From the NCBI RefSeq assembly GCF_000003815.2, contig NC_049997.1:3084328-3148327 (forward strand): 64,000 bases of DNA, given 5' to 3'. The position numbers were made by a program, and so were the translations under genes. Within the stretch, counting starts at the first letter, position 1; every line of letters starts with the position of its first letter. The DNA is from Branchiostoma floridae. Its lineage: Eukaryota > Chordata > Leptocardii > Amphioxiformes > Branchiostomatidae. Under the pieces are notes generated by a model, which did not search any database, was not told the DNA's origin, and saw only the letters and a list, made by a program, of their open reading frames with translations. This document shows, piece after piece, positions 1 to 11,581 of the stretch.

Positions 1-3000
1 GCAGGGGCGCCGTCTGGCAGTTTGAATGTGAAGTGCTGCAGCAAGGTTGTCAGAAAGGTGAAAAGTTCCATCTTGGCTAATTGCTCACCAAGGCACTGAC
101 GCCGCCCTAGGTAAGGAATAAATAAGCAAAAATGAAATATTTGCAAGTTGGGCGACAATCAAATGATCACTAGGTCTACGGACTAAACTTCAAGGAAATC
201 AAACAGCAAATTTAAATTGAAAATGTATATCAAAAAAGGTTACGGCCGTGTGGCGCGCTGGAGAAGTTAAGCAACGCGACGGTCCGGACAGTTCTTGGAT
301 GGGAATCCCCCAACCAAGGACGGTCGGATCGCTGTAGCCGGCCCAAGCTTGGTCATTCCACGAAATTGTCTTCCGGGAGGGACGTAAAACGTGTGCTCGA
401 GGAGGTGCCTCAACCACGTTAATCAGCCTCATTATCCATTGGGTACCTACTGGCTGGCAAAATACACCAGATGGTTATTAGATCTATTATAAAGATACCT
501 TGGTTGCAGGGAAATTAACCAACAAGTTGTTTTGACAATAACTCACCTAGCGAGAACGGAATGAACCACTCAGGACGAACAAGAGTTCCATCTTCGTCCA
601 GAAACCTGTCCGGGTTGAAGGTCTCGGGGTCAGGTGCCACTGTCGGATCCATCATGGCGGACCACAGGTTCGGGATGACGAAAGTGTTGGCCGGGATGTC
701 GAAGTCGTGCAGCACCGTGGCAGCAGAGGTGGTATGAGGAACACTGAGCGGTACGATAGGTCGGATCCGCTGGATTTCTAGTATGGTGGCCTCGGTATAG
801 GGCAGCTTTCCTCGCTGGGACAACGTTGGGGGACTGGAGCCAAACTCTCGGTCGATCTCGTCCTGCACTTTCCGCTGAACCTCCAGGTGGCGCGCCAGGT
901 ACAACAGTCCCCACTTCAAGGTCGTAGCCGTAGTTTCTGCTCCAGCGATGAACAGATCTCTGACCGTGCCGATCATCCCCATTTCTGTAATGGTACGGTC
1001 CACGTCATCCGGGGTCTGCTGCTGTGTCTCCATCAAGTACACGTCGATAATGTCCCGGATGTCGGCTGGGTCGAAAGTCTCTTTGTGTTCTTTGATTTTT
1101 GCTTTGATGAATTCAACGATCTCCATGCTCATCTTTGCTCGATTTTTGCTTCCCTCGTTGAAGAAGGGCAGCTTACGCACCAAGGGGATAAATCGAGAAA
1201 TGCCGCCAGCACTTACCAACTCTGACATCAAACGCATGAGCCTCTGGAACTCTGCGTCGTTATATTCGAATCGCTCACCGAAGGACATGGAACATATAAC
1301 GTTTGAAACGCCGTTGGACAGAAGAAGAGAGATATCCGTTGCAGTTCCATCCTTCTCCGCAAGGATGTCGCACACGGCGCGAGCCTCCTCTGTGATTTTA
1401 CCCTCCAGACTCCGTTTGCCCATACCGAACTGACGGAGAGCGGTCAAACCGAGTCGGCGTTTCACCTTCCAACTTTCCCCATACTGGGCCATGACAACTC
1501 CTGCGGAATAGAGAAAAACGTCCACATGCAAAGTTGTACGCTGTACTTTAATCTAGACTGTATACTGCGCAATACTGAAGCCCGTTTACGCAACCAGTCG
1601 CGCATGCGTAGGTCAAAGTTGAAGTCCATGAAAAATTCACAGCACTTGCAAACTGACCGACGAATCGAAGGTCACTTGTACCTCAACATATGAATGTATA
1701 AAGTATGGCGGAGAAAAGAACCGTTTCCAGCCATCATGGGCCTTCACGTTTGACCTGCTCATGCGCAGTTTCATCCACGAACGTGCTCATTCTCATGAGT
1801 GGAGTACAAAAATGCAGGAAACTTTCTATTCGGCCGACATTGACCATATCATTTGTTTGTTGTTGTTTTTTCTGGCTGTCAAGCATACATGTATAACGGT
1901 TATATGAAATATTTCTTTTTTGTTTTCTTCTCTTTTCCTATCGTACACACCTTGGTCCTTGTCAGAAAAACGGAATGGAGAAGGGCGGTCCGAAAACACT
2001 TCAGGTTGCTTGACGAGCGCGTCCTGAATAGCCTTGTGCCTGTAATAATGCAAAATATTAATATTGTATAGATATCTCCTTCTTCAAACACTTATGCAAA
2101 GATAGGAATAAGGGTAGCCATTGGAATTGATGGTATCAGTCCAGTGTTCTATCTGATGATTGTGTCTGTCTATTTTGGTAAGTTTTCACCTAGCCTGGAT
2201 GACAACTGAACTAACTGGATGACAGACTGTTTCCAGGCCCTACAAAGGTCAACTCTTCTGGTCTAGGGTGAATATGTTTCCGAAAAAGATTTACAACAGG
2301 CACCCTGAGTTAGCTATAGACCCCGTACGATGGAAATTATTGAGATCGGGCCAGTGGTCTGGTATCCAGGATAGTTTTCACTACATACCAGCCTCGTTCG
2401 TCAACCTCAGCGCCACAGCAACGTTTTTCATTGCCACTATTGTTAATGTTTGTACTGGATTTACTTGTATTAAACTAAATGATAGTAGCCGTACAAAGTT
2501 CAATGTTCACTACAGCGGTCGACAGGTTTCGTATTACCGCTGTGGATAGAAAATCCGTTTGGAGAGAGTAATCCATATGCTTGGTTTACTCCGCAGAGGC
2601 CTAAATAATACCCCTATCGTTACAGATTGTTGTCGTTTCTGTGGTACAAATCTTCGTGTGAATGGGCAACTGGAAAATCTCAGAAGGATTTACGGTGCCG
2701 AAGCAAAAGTTTAATCAGGGCATAACAAGTAAATCTTATGGACGATATCCTCTTAAGACCCCGAATTTGAGAGAGGGCGAAAAAAATAGGTAAAAAGTAC
2801 AAGATACTGTATGTAGATTTTCCCACGGAGGGTGGTATCCAGGTTATTGTAATACGGGCCATTGTGTGTTATTACCTCCATGAAAAATTAAGGTATAGTT
2901 TTTGGTGTGTCTGTGTGTGTCTGTGTGTCTGTCTGTGTGTGTCCGCATATTTCTGGTCAGCATAACTTTAGAACCTCTGAATGGATTGTAATGATATTTG

Positions 3001-3995
3001 GTATGTGGGTAGGTGTTTGGAAGACAAAGGTCAAGGTCGATTTGGGGCCCTATGGTGTGTGACCTTGGTACTGCAGCAGAACTTTGATTTTTTGTATCTT
3101 TTGACCTGAACATGCTATGGTCCTGATTTCTTGGTGGCAGATAGCTTGCGACGTAGGGAAAAGGGTATATAGGCTTGGGCCCCCTATCGGCTTGCTCTGG
3201 AACTGCAGGGGCAAGTTTGTCAAAATCTTCCAAGGAGCATAATGGAACATAGGAACGATGAATTTCTATGATATTTAGCATCTAGGTATGTTTGGCAGAG
3301 ATATACATAATGAAGTGCAAATTATGCACATTTGGACTTGATTTGCATCTTTAATGAGGAAAATATATATTTCCAGTATTTTTCATTATAGGAATCAAAT
3401 ACACGTAACATATGTAATTTGTGACAGGTGGAAGATTAGCAGATACCAATTATGCAAATAAGTCCCTAATTTGCATAATGAATGTGAATGTGTCCTAATT
3501 CATGTAGTAAGTGTAATTAATGATTGGATTGTCAACATTGTGACCTGTGTAAGTTATGCAAAGGTGTATATAACCAAGCATAAATTATGCAGATATGCAA
3601 GTCATTTACATAATCAGAATATTTCATGGAGGTGTGAGGTCTCCGAACTCTTGTTCAATCAGTGTTTTGTCGTCCAAGACCATAGCATGTCATCGTACGT
3701 GTACGTTACAAACCTACCCATTGAGCACGACAGTCAGCCTGTTGGCGATCCTCACACAGAATACATCCCCGTACTGCTGCCGCCAGGCCGCCAGGTTGGA
3801 CAACAAGCGGCTCGGGCGGAAGCTGAGGAGGTTGCCGAGCAGGGGCAGGCCTCTCGGGCCCGGCGGAAGGTTCTTCTGCCGACCACCTGCGCCCAGGAGC
3901 CAGTAGGTCGTCAGGAAGGCCAGGACGAGAACCAGGGTGGACTGTAGGGTCAGGTTAGCGAGTAAACCGCTCGCAAAAGCCACGGCTGATTCCAT
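1..3995 (-). CDS. CYP2-like cytochrome P450, 3' end beyond window
   Basis: Microsomal haem monooxygenase of the CYP2 clan. Four exons were read on the minus strand: 3718-3995, 1951-2039, 547-1500 and 1-106 (partial), all with GT-AG borders and matching phases (2, 1, 1). They give about 475 residues; the usual length is near 490, so only the extreme C-terminus is missing. The ATG at 3993-3995 begins MESAVAF. A membrane anchor lies at about residues 14-36, followed by the proline hinge [14 protein letters not shown]. The I-helix motif AGAETT is at 308-313, the K-helix ExxR is E364-R367, and [10 protein letters not shown] is at about 413-422. The haem loop [10 protein letters not shown] (438-447, Cys445) is split across the last intron. 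The 954 bp third exon covers what is several exons in vertebrate CYP2 genes. Substrate cannot be inferred. All key residues are present, so the gene looks functional. Confidence 0.95.
2874..3656 (+). mobile_element. Non-autonomous repeat, ACCTCCATGAAA family, copy 1
   Basis: Begins ACCTCCATGAAA and ends near TTTCATGGAGGT (inverted termini), followed by a family-specific tail GAGGTCTCCGAACTC. It lies in P450 intron 1. The interior has a TG-rich start, a block around CTTTAGAACCTCTGAATGGA, and an AT-rich 3' part with repeated ATTATGCA motifs. The interior matches copies at 12256 and 41041. No transposase is visible. Confidence 0.75.
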
Positions 3996-4959
3996 TATTA
4001 CAGCGCACTATCGCCAAATGTTACTCTACTCTAAACGTTGCTTGAGGTCATATTTACATACAGTTACAAGTAAAATGGCCTTTGGAAGATCACATGATAC
4101 TACTAAGTATTTTACAGGGGGGGGGGGGGTGGCCTCCGTTGGACCATGGAAGAGTAGCTTGCTTCCGAAAACTTCCACAGGCACCATGTTCCCGTGAACA
4201 TGTACTAATCAGTTTTAGGATATCAGGCATGCACAAAGCAAAGAACATATCATGACGATCACCCGCTAACGACTCACAGGACGGACGAACGAGGTTATAG
4301 TTCAAAGTTCAGTGTCCGCACGGATGGTGGAGACGTTTGCGCTATTATTAGGGCTTGCAAGAACTTTCTAAAACGAAAATACGCGAATCACAACATTAAA
4401 ATGCTGCATAGAAGAAGAAAATAGAAAGTAACATATGATAAAGTATATTTCTTTTATTGATACGAGTGACATTATGACGCCATCAAGCTAGTGTTATTTT
4501 GTATTGTTATTAACCCGCTTTCTCACATGGTAGGATGCTATTTGTGTCTCATCTATTTACCTGTCCTGTACAAACATTGTATTTGCATGTCTTAAATTTC
4601 AAAATAAATCTGACGTTTCATAAACTGTACATGTGTGTGTTGACAACTGTACCGCTAAATTATCACCAATGCAACATATGCAGTTATGTATTGTCATATT
4701 CACGAACCCGTCAACATTTTTAGAGTCCTGACCGTTGTATACACTTTCTGGCCACTTTCAATCAAACATATGTTGTAGTGATCACGACAATTCGACGAAC
4801 AACGACAGTGTGACGAACAACGCCATCTATTTTCTATTAAATAGAACGATCTCGGGCTTTTCTTTCACATCCAACTATAATGTTGAGAGGAAGTGAGGAC
4901 ACCGCTGCGGGGGTTTACACCTACAGTGCAGAGTCCCGTATGTTGTGTTGTGGAGGCTG

Positions 4960-7706
4960 TCAACCTCTACGTGCACGTGAGTCGGCCCACCTGTGAAGAC
5001 AAAATAGGTCTCAAAACTCCAATATGTTCCTCAGTCTACTCCTCCTTGGCCGGTAAAGCAATAATGCCACGCTGACTTAATATTATTATTGACATCCTCT
5101 GGAGACCCCAATCTAATACGCGAGGGCTAAAACAACAAGAAAAATCCACCAAAACTGACTTAACATTCAGTCCATTCTTTCCCAGATTTAGTTTGTCGTA
5201 TGTTGACCTCTATTAAGACTGTAAGAGACAATCGTCGCCTTCTGAATTATGTTCATATTGCCATTCCTGTTTAATGTTATAAAGAGGGAACAAGGTACTC
5301 TCCAAGCAGAGGTTGGTGGGGAAAATCATGACCTTTTCCATATAATTATGATCAGCCTTCCCGCCAACTTGTCCTGACAATATGCCCCCTTACCTGGTAC
5401 CCTGGTAAAAGAATACAGCAATAAATTAGATAAATGATGAGAAATCCTGTGACCTGCGGTACGTGCAGGCCTCATACTGCTCCCTGGTCATGTCCCTCTG
5501 CACGTCCAGCCAGCCCAGGTCCTGGTGGTGCTGGAACAGGCGCCGCTCAGAGAAACCTATCCTCGTGTCGTACTTCAGGATCAACTGGCGCAGGGAGCCG
5601 CAGCTGTAGTCTGGAACGATGTACTCAAAATATCTGGTGGAAATGGAGAGACAGAAATCACGTGATAACTACGACAGTCGAGAAAAAAGAACTGAGCCAA
5701 AGGGGGTTATTACGAAGAGTTAATTTCTGGTTTCCGCAGTCGACTGAGTAGCGCTAAATACTTTTTTTTAAACAACGGATAAAGGTTACATCGCAGATAA
5801 AGGCGAACTAGTGTAAGATAAAATGCACCATAGAAGGCTCTCTGTGGATTTTTTTCGTCTTTTTGGACTCATAAAACACTTTGGCTGGCCATTTGGGGCC
5901 GGCAGTACGGGGCCGGCAGTTGAAGCCACCCAGTAAAAAAAGAAACGGCCAGCAAAAGTGTATTATGAGCAACAAAAAGACGTGGAAAAGACCCCAGAGG
6001 ACCTGCTATGGAGGCTACCGTTACCTGGCACAGTCCTACAACTGCTTGTTGAGGATACCCCTCTCCTTCTCCAGGATCTGGAAATACTCCTTCTCGGCTT
6101 TAGCCTCAACAACGGAGAAAGGTTACCCCACGGATAAAGGTGAACTAGCGTAAGATAAAATTCTACTGTTACCTGGCACAGTCCTTGAACTGTTTGTTGA
6201 GGATGCCCCTCTCCTTCTCCAGGATCTGTAGATACTCCTTCTCCGACTTTAGCCTCAACAACGGATAAAGGTTACCCCACGGATAAAGGTGAACTAGCGT
6301 AAGATGAAATGCAGCTGTTACCTGGCACAGTCCTTGAACTGTTTGTTGAGAATGCCCCTCTCCTTCTCCAGGATCTGTAGATACTCCTTCTCCGACTTTA
6401 GCCTCAACAACGGATAAAGGTTACCCCACGGATAAAGGTGAACTAGCGTAAGATGAAATGCAGCTGTTACCTGGCACAGTCCTTGAACTGCTTGTTGAGG
6501 ATGCCCCTCTCCTTCTCCAGGATCTGGAGATACTCCTTCTCGGCTTTAGCCTCGGCACGCAGGTTCCGTGTGACGCGGTCATAGGCCACGAGGCGTGCCC
6601 GGATACTGGGGCACCTGCGGTCCGTACTCCTCACACTGCGGCGCTGCGGACCGAGGCTAACGTCCTGGCCATCCTTTACCTGAAATTAAACCAGTAAGGC
6701 TTCATGATGAATATTTAGGCAACTTATAGCCTCGACACGTAGGTTCCGTGTAGGCCACGAGGCGTGCCCGGATACTGGGGCACCTGCGGTCCGTGCTCCT
6801 CACACTGCGGTGCTGCGGACCGAGACTAGCGTCCAGGTCATCCTTTGCCTGAAATTAGTTGAGCAGGGCTTTATCGTGGCGTCATGTGCTGCGTAACTGG
6901 TATAGGCTATAGTGTTGGACCCGGTCGGAACCCAGAGGTCCCGAGTTCGATACCCGCCGTGCCCCCTATCAAGTTGTGCCTTTGGGAAAAGCACTTTACA
7001 CGACATGTCTTTTCCTGTCTAGGCATACATATAGGATAGGGTTTCATAGAAACAACAGCACTAACGTTAGTTATTAACATATGTGCAAAGTTGGCAAGTG
7101 TATCCTAAACAATCTAATCAATGTTTAGATTATTGACCTTTGACACGTCCAATATGGCCGCCATGATTCCTCTGTGGTTTCCTCTGGAAAACTCCAGACA
7201 AACTTGTCTGAGCTGAATCACTGTTAGTTGACCTTCTAACATGGTCGTCTGTCAGGAGTTATGATCAACACATCCATACAACACATTCACAATCCCGAAA
7301 AAATCGGAACCTTGAAGGGATAGAAATGTGTGAACAATCGGAGGCCAGACTGAAAACTGACAAATTGATCGTATCAGCAACACTTAAATTACGGTAGCAA
7401 ACGGCCAAACATACAGAACGCTATGTACTGTCAAACTGCCAACAAATTGCTCTCCATGGCCAGAATAAATTAGCGCGTTCACCTGTCCTTTTTTGCGCAG
7501 GTAGGCGTGGTTAATAGTTACGTCTTACTATATAATCTATTGTCGACACCATGAAGTGACACGAAGCTTTCAAAATGACCTTTCACAGCAAATGAGAAGC
7601 GTCACCCAGTAAGTATGTTAGAAGATCTGACACTTACCTTGTCCGGAATATTACGACTCTCTACCAAGTAAAGGACGCAGCAGACGACACAGAATTTTAC
7701 CAACAT
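4960..7706 (-). CDS. Small predicted secreted helical protein, family unknown
   Basis: Not recognised. Proposed exons: 7638-7706 (ATG at 7704-7706), 6471-6679, 5454-5633 and tentatively 4960-4990. Borders are GT-AG and phases match (0, 2, 2). The model gives about 162 aa. It starts with a signal-peptide-like MLVKFCVVCCVLYLVES, then a basic stretch, a charged helix at about residues 50-92 (with EKEYLQILEKERGILNKQF) and a second helical part around 105-147. Four cysteines lie outside the signal (46, 91, 104, 149), compatible with two disulfides. The last exon adds only RWADSRARRG and rests on one good acceptor (TTTTGTCTTCACAG), so the C-terminus is the weakest part. The gene lies about 1 kb upstream of the P450 on the same strand. 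Introns 1 and 2 hold broken copies of exon 2. A helical cytokine-like fold is one guess from size and layout only. Confidence 0.5.
5299..5350. repeat. Partial CTCTCCAAGCAGAG MITE
   Basis: Contains TCTCCAAGCAGAGGTTGGTGG, the left end of the element that is complete at 59687-59820; no matching right end is seen. Confidence 0.5.
5828..6018. mobile_element. Fold-back MITE, GGCTCTCTG family, copy 1
   Basis: Inverted arms run AGGCTCTCTGTGG ... CCCAGAGGACCTGCTATGG, with inner arms CATTTGGGGCC / GGCCAGCAAAAGTG. No coding capacity. It ends next to the first truncated exon copy. Related copies are at 10434, 10905, 11833 and 29779. Confidence 0.75.
6021..6466 (-). pseudogene. Three tandem truncated copies of exon 2 (149 bp unit)
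   Basis: Units start at 6021, 6169 and 6318, and the genuine exon end follows at 6467, so the period is 148-149 bp. Each unit carries the 3' half of exon 2 of the secreted-protein gene, including the splice donor CCAG/GTAAC, but the 5' half and acceptor are replaced by intron-like sequence. The first copy has an in-frame stop after NKQL. The second and third have one extra base (AAAGTCGGAG against AAAGCCGAG) that shifts the frame. They are therefore dead as coding sequence but keep a splice donor. Confidence 0.75.
6724..6860 (-). pseudogene. Broken copy of the 5' half of exon 2
   Basis: Closely similar to 6540-6690 (acceptor and first two thirds of exon 2 of the secreted-protein gene) but with an internal deletion around GTGTAGGCC and several substitutions. 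It lies in intron 1, directly upstream of the real exon, and complements the 3'-half copies in intron 2. Confidence 0.65.
6870..7015 (+). repeat. tRNA-derived SINE-like fragment
   Basis: A B-box-like GAGTTCGATACCC and a following GGGAAAAGCACTTTACACGA, typical of tRNA-derived SINE bodies. No cloverleaf good enough for a tRNA gene. Confidence 0.5.
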
Positions 7707-8218
7707 TATTACAAGAAAAATGTCTCCCAGTCTATCCCACAAATGTCTGCATACAAACTGCAGAGGAAACGGAGATGCCCCGCCGGGAGTTTGCAGTTCC
7801 CTTGTCGTTGATAACCGCAAATATTTGAACTCGAGTCTTGAGCCAGATGTTTCCAATGGGAGAGGTCCTGGCGCTGTCAACCTTGTAGATTCTAAACAGC
7901 GGGTTGCGTAGGTGTCGCCATGGCAACGGGTGTTTCTTTACTTCCCATAAGCCCCCCATCTATGTTATTGTGAAAATGTGATATGTCGAGGGTGCGTATG
8001 TCTGTTGTATAAAAGGTAGATATTGAGACAGACATCGAAGATCACATATCGTATGAGTCAATACAATATTTGGAAAAGATTTTGTAAAAGACAAGGTTCC
8101 AAAAGCCTTTTATACACCCATCACGAATGCTGGAGTCATATTTACCGTTTCACTTATAATCATAGTGATTTGATTTGATTGTGTTATCTGAAATCAATTT
8201 AAACGGACCTGGTCTCAG
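7016..8218. other. Intergenic, upstream of the secreted-protein gene
   Basis: Includes intron 1 of the secreted-protein model up to 7637 and the region upstream of its start at 7706. No other gene, RNA or repeat is supported. Confidence 0.4.
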
Positions 8219-8390
8219 ATGGCTAAAAAACCCCGGCAGATTCCGAAGAAGGCCAGCTCGACAGCGTCCTCTTGCGATTTAATGTGGAAACACAGGGGCA
8301 CGTCCGTAGTGAAAGCATGCGCGATGATGTCCATCCACGATAACTCAGGTCCCCCAATCAAGACTTTCAAAACAAATCCCGCCAACAGCT
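8219..8390 (-). CDS. Unassigned short open frame, possible terminal exon
   Basis: On the minus strand an open frame of about 57 residues runs from an AG-acceptor-like ATACAG near 8385 to a TGA at about 8218-8220. It contains GGPELSWMDIIAHAF and DAVELAFFGICRGFLAI. The composition looks protein-like, but there is no family match I recognise, no start codon and no partner exon found. It may be a gene fragment or chance. Confidence 0.2.
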
Positions 8391-8701
8391 CTGTATTATA
8401 CTAATCTATCGCATTTCTTTTGTTAGAGTAATGATGTATGTCATGTCCTGATTGGTAATTGCTTTTGCTGAACTAAGTAGATTATTAAAAGGGCCATTGA
8501 TATATTTCGTTCCGCCGTATCACCCAAGGGTTTAATATCTATGCTGTGCCATTAGCCTCTACCAGGGTACCTCCTGGTAAAATAGTGTTAATGTGGGACT
8601 TGGGATAAGTTAGGAACTAAAAGTCTAGTAGGAGTTTGGAGTGAACTGACCGGCCTGAGCCGGATAGACTGCAAAAGACTGGCTGAAAACCCATAGCAAC
8701 T

Positions 8702-8913
8702 TACTGTAAATGCATTTAAGTTCGTGGGGATTTAATTTCGCGGTAGCGGGAAAAATGACTTTTCGCGGTGGATTTAATTTCGCGGTAACACCATCTACTG
8801 CAGTCTAATACCTTAATAGAAAAATGTTCGCGGTGGATTTAATTTCGCGGTAAAGTGGTTGCCGTGAAAACCGCCAACATTAATCCACCGCGAACATTTC
8901 TGCATTTACAGTA
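8702..8913. mobile_element. Palindromic MITE, ends TACTGTAAATGCA
   Basis: Perfect 13 bp terminal inverted repeats TACTGTAAATGCA / TGCATTTACAGTA. Internally GTGGATTTAATTTCGCGG occurs more than once, with its inverse near the right end (TTAATCCACCGCGAACATT). No coding capacity. Confidence 0.85.
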
Positions 8914-9240
8914 TTTGCCCCTATTTGGCCAAATACTTTTTTTATCAAGCTGATACGTCTGCTTGGAGACTACTGTGTCATCAGTACAGGATGTCTCTAC
9001 TTACTGCTAACAAGACGAGGCGTCACCGTAATCAACACTGATCGTAATCTGACCTCGGGAGTCGGAACTGCCTTCTGAAACCCGTGCAGGCCCTAATAAG
9101 GACTTAATCCTAATGGATTGGATTAAGGAGAGCTTAAAAGGAAAAACATCTTGAAAGCTCGTCAAGATGTACCGAATTAGGTCTGAATGAAAACTACAGA
9201 CTACGACATCCTCCCTTCAATCAGTCAAATGTTGCTGTGC

Positions 9241-9273
<33 letters not shown>

Positions 9274-9280
9274 GTGTGTG
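9241..9280. repeat. TTG/TG microsatellite
   Basis: (TTG)n run passing into (TG)n. Confidence 0.9.
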
Positions 9281-9405
9281 TGTGCGTGTTTATTTTGGGG
9301 GGGGGGGCTCCTAAGACGTGTATTCTTACATTAGAAGAAGTCGGATTCACTCACTAGACTATGATAGTTTTCGTGTTAGCTTTACAAGTTTACATGTACC
9401 CAACG

Positions 9406-9560
9406 TACGCACACACGCACACACACTCACACGCACACACACACTCACACGCACACACACACACACATACACGCACGCACACGCACACACACACTCACAC
9501 GCACACACACACACACATACACGCACGCACACACACGCACACGCACGCACATAAGGACAG
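9406..9560. repeat. CA-rich compound microsatellite
   Basis: Imperfect (CA)n with interspersed CG and CT. It creates open frames on both strands that are not genes. An internal block of about 60 bp is itself duplicated. Confidence 0.95.
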
Positions 9561-10433
9561 GGAAATTGTACAATAAAGGTCTTCAGTCATTCATTCTTAA
9601 AAACCTGAAAGGTTCAAAGCTTTGAAGTTAGTTATCCTTCTTTACATTTGTATATACAGAAATAAAAGTTTGCATAAGAAGTTGTGATTATATAAATGTA
9701 CAGGTCTAGCTGTATGACTACCAAAAAATCTTTTTTCTGCAAAAGCTACAATACATGTAATAGGTCATAGCCTTACATTTAAGTCTTTTCTGGCAATGAA
9801 GACAATGCAGAAACTTAGTGGTGGCCATGGGATAGTCTTTGTGATGTTTTGCTTTAGTTTCGCTGTTTTCCTGACTAATAAGCTCTGCTTCAGCTGCTGA
9901 ATCTAAATTTGTCTGCGTCCTTTTGAAGACTTACTCACGGCACTTTCTCGTGGGTACCATGAGAAAGATTACAGTCCATGGGAAAACTCTCTCGTCTTCT
10001 GGGACTAATGTTTTCTTATTTGGCAAACTTCTGTGTCAGTTAAACCATCGGGCTCACGGTGGTTCCAGGGCGAAGAGGCGCCCGGCGGCTTTCATGTCAA
10101 CTCACCGTGAAAGTTTCTCACCCTCCCGTAAGGGGGAGTGAAGACCGTTGGTAATGAGAACACGATGCCTGACTCACAGAACGTACCGTGCCTTCCTTTA
10201 TACATGTGTGGGTTCTTGATGAAGTTATGAGAAAGTTACGGCCGCTAGAATCCCACGGCACAGGGAGTTGAAGAAACTACATGCGTAGATGTTTTTATTC
10301 CAAAGGATCGCGCTTGCTACTCAAAACGCTGGTACCCTAGGTTCTTATTTTTTCACCGTCTCTAGACTCTACCATGCGCAAGTCTTTACTGGACTAACGT
10401 GTCGCTGGAAATATTTTATTAAGACAAACTGGC

Positions 10434-10647
10434 TAGCCTCCATAAAGCAGGCTCTCTGTGGACTTTTCTCGTCTTTTTTGGCTCATAAAATGCACTTTTG
10501 CTGGCCATTTCTTTTTGTACTGGGTTTCTTAACTATTTGACCAGATGGTCAAGTGGCCCAGTACAAAAAGAACTAGCCCAGCAAAAGTGTATTATGTGTC
10601 AAAAAAGGCGGGTAAGAAGAATCTGAGAGAGCCTGCTATAGAGGCTA
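10434..10647. mobile_element. Fold-back MITE, GGCTCTCTG family, copy 2
   Basis: Arms TAGCCTCCATAAAGCAGGCT and AGCCTGCTATAGAGGCTA, with a long internal palindrome around TTGACCAGATGGTCAA. Confidence 0.85.
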
Positions 10648-10904
10648 ATACCTGACACACAGAACGTACCGTGCCTTCCTTTTACATGTGTGGGTTCTTG
10701 ATGAAGTTATGAGAAAGTTACGACCGCTAGAATCCCACGACACAGGGAGTTGAAGAAACTACATGACTTGTGTGGATGTTTTTATCCCAAAGGATCGTGC
10801 TTTCTTCTCAAAACGCTGGCACCCTATTGGTTCTTATTTTTTTCGCCATCTCTAGCCTCTATCAGGCTCAAAGAAAGTGTCGCTGGAAAGATTGTACAAA
10901 CTGG

Positions 10905-11118
10905 CTAGCCTTCACATAGTAGGATCTCTTGGGACTTTTCTCGTCTTTTTTGGCTCATAAAATACACTTTTGCTGACCATTTCTTTTTGTACTGGGTCGC
11001 TTGACCATTGGCCCAGATGGTCAAGTGACCCAGTAAACAAGAAATGACTAGCAAAAGTGTACTATGAGCCAAAAAAAGACGGAAAAAATTCCCCAGACAG
11101 CCTGTTGTGGAGGTTAAT
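10905..11118. mobile_element. Fold-back MITE, GGCTCTCTG family, copy 3
   Basis: Same architecture as copy 2, inside the second 480 bp tandem unit; loop TTGACCATTGGCCCAGATGG. Confidence 0.85.
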
Positions 11119-11354
11119 GCCTGACACACAGAACGTACCGTGCCTTCCTTACATGTGCTGGTTCTTGGTGAAGTTATGAGAAAGTTACGACCGCTAGAAT
11201 CCCACGACACAGGGAGTTGAGGAAACAAAAAACACTATGTTTTTATTTATTCCCTTGGAGGATCGCGCTTGCTACCCAAATATATACCGCAGTGTTTTAT
11301 ACAACGACGTTACAGGATCATTATTTATAGCGACTGCTGTATATAACATTATAG

Positions 11355-11581
11355 ATTCTTGAAATAGTTAAACTGTAATTTCCAACACCAAAAATTGGAC
11401 TCACCCAAATTGTCGACTGTACAGCATCANNNNNNNNNNNNNNNNNNNNNNNNNNNNNNNNNNNNNNNNNNNNNNNNNNNNNNNNNNNNNNNNNNNNNNN
11501 NNNNNNNNNNNNNNNNNNNNNNNNNNNNNGGGTGAGTCCAATTTTTGGTGTTGGAAATTACAGTTTAACTATTTCAAGAAT
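11355..11581. repeat. Perfect 52 bp inverted repeat around an assembly gap
   Basis: Left arm 11355-11406 and right arm 11530-11581 are exact reverse complements (52/52). Between them lie 23 bases and 100 Ns (11430-11529). It is either a large hairpin element that stopped assembly or a wrong join. Confidence 0.9.

Larger units (their letters stand above)
10168..11290. repeat. Tandem repeat of about 480 bp, 2.3 copies
   Basis: Units starting CCTGAC(T/A)CACAGAACGTACC at 10168, 10651 and 11120 (periods 483 and 469). Each of the first two contains a fold-back MITE, so the MITE was part of the unit when it duplicated. Confidence 0.85.

Noticed and set aside
9318-9576. Open frames on both strands across 9.3-9.6 kb rich in His-Thr or Cys-Val
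   Set aside because: Direct translation of the CA/TG microsatellite; no start context, splice site or domain.
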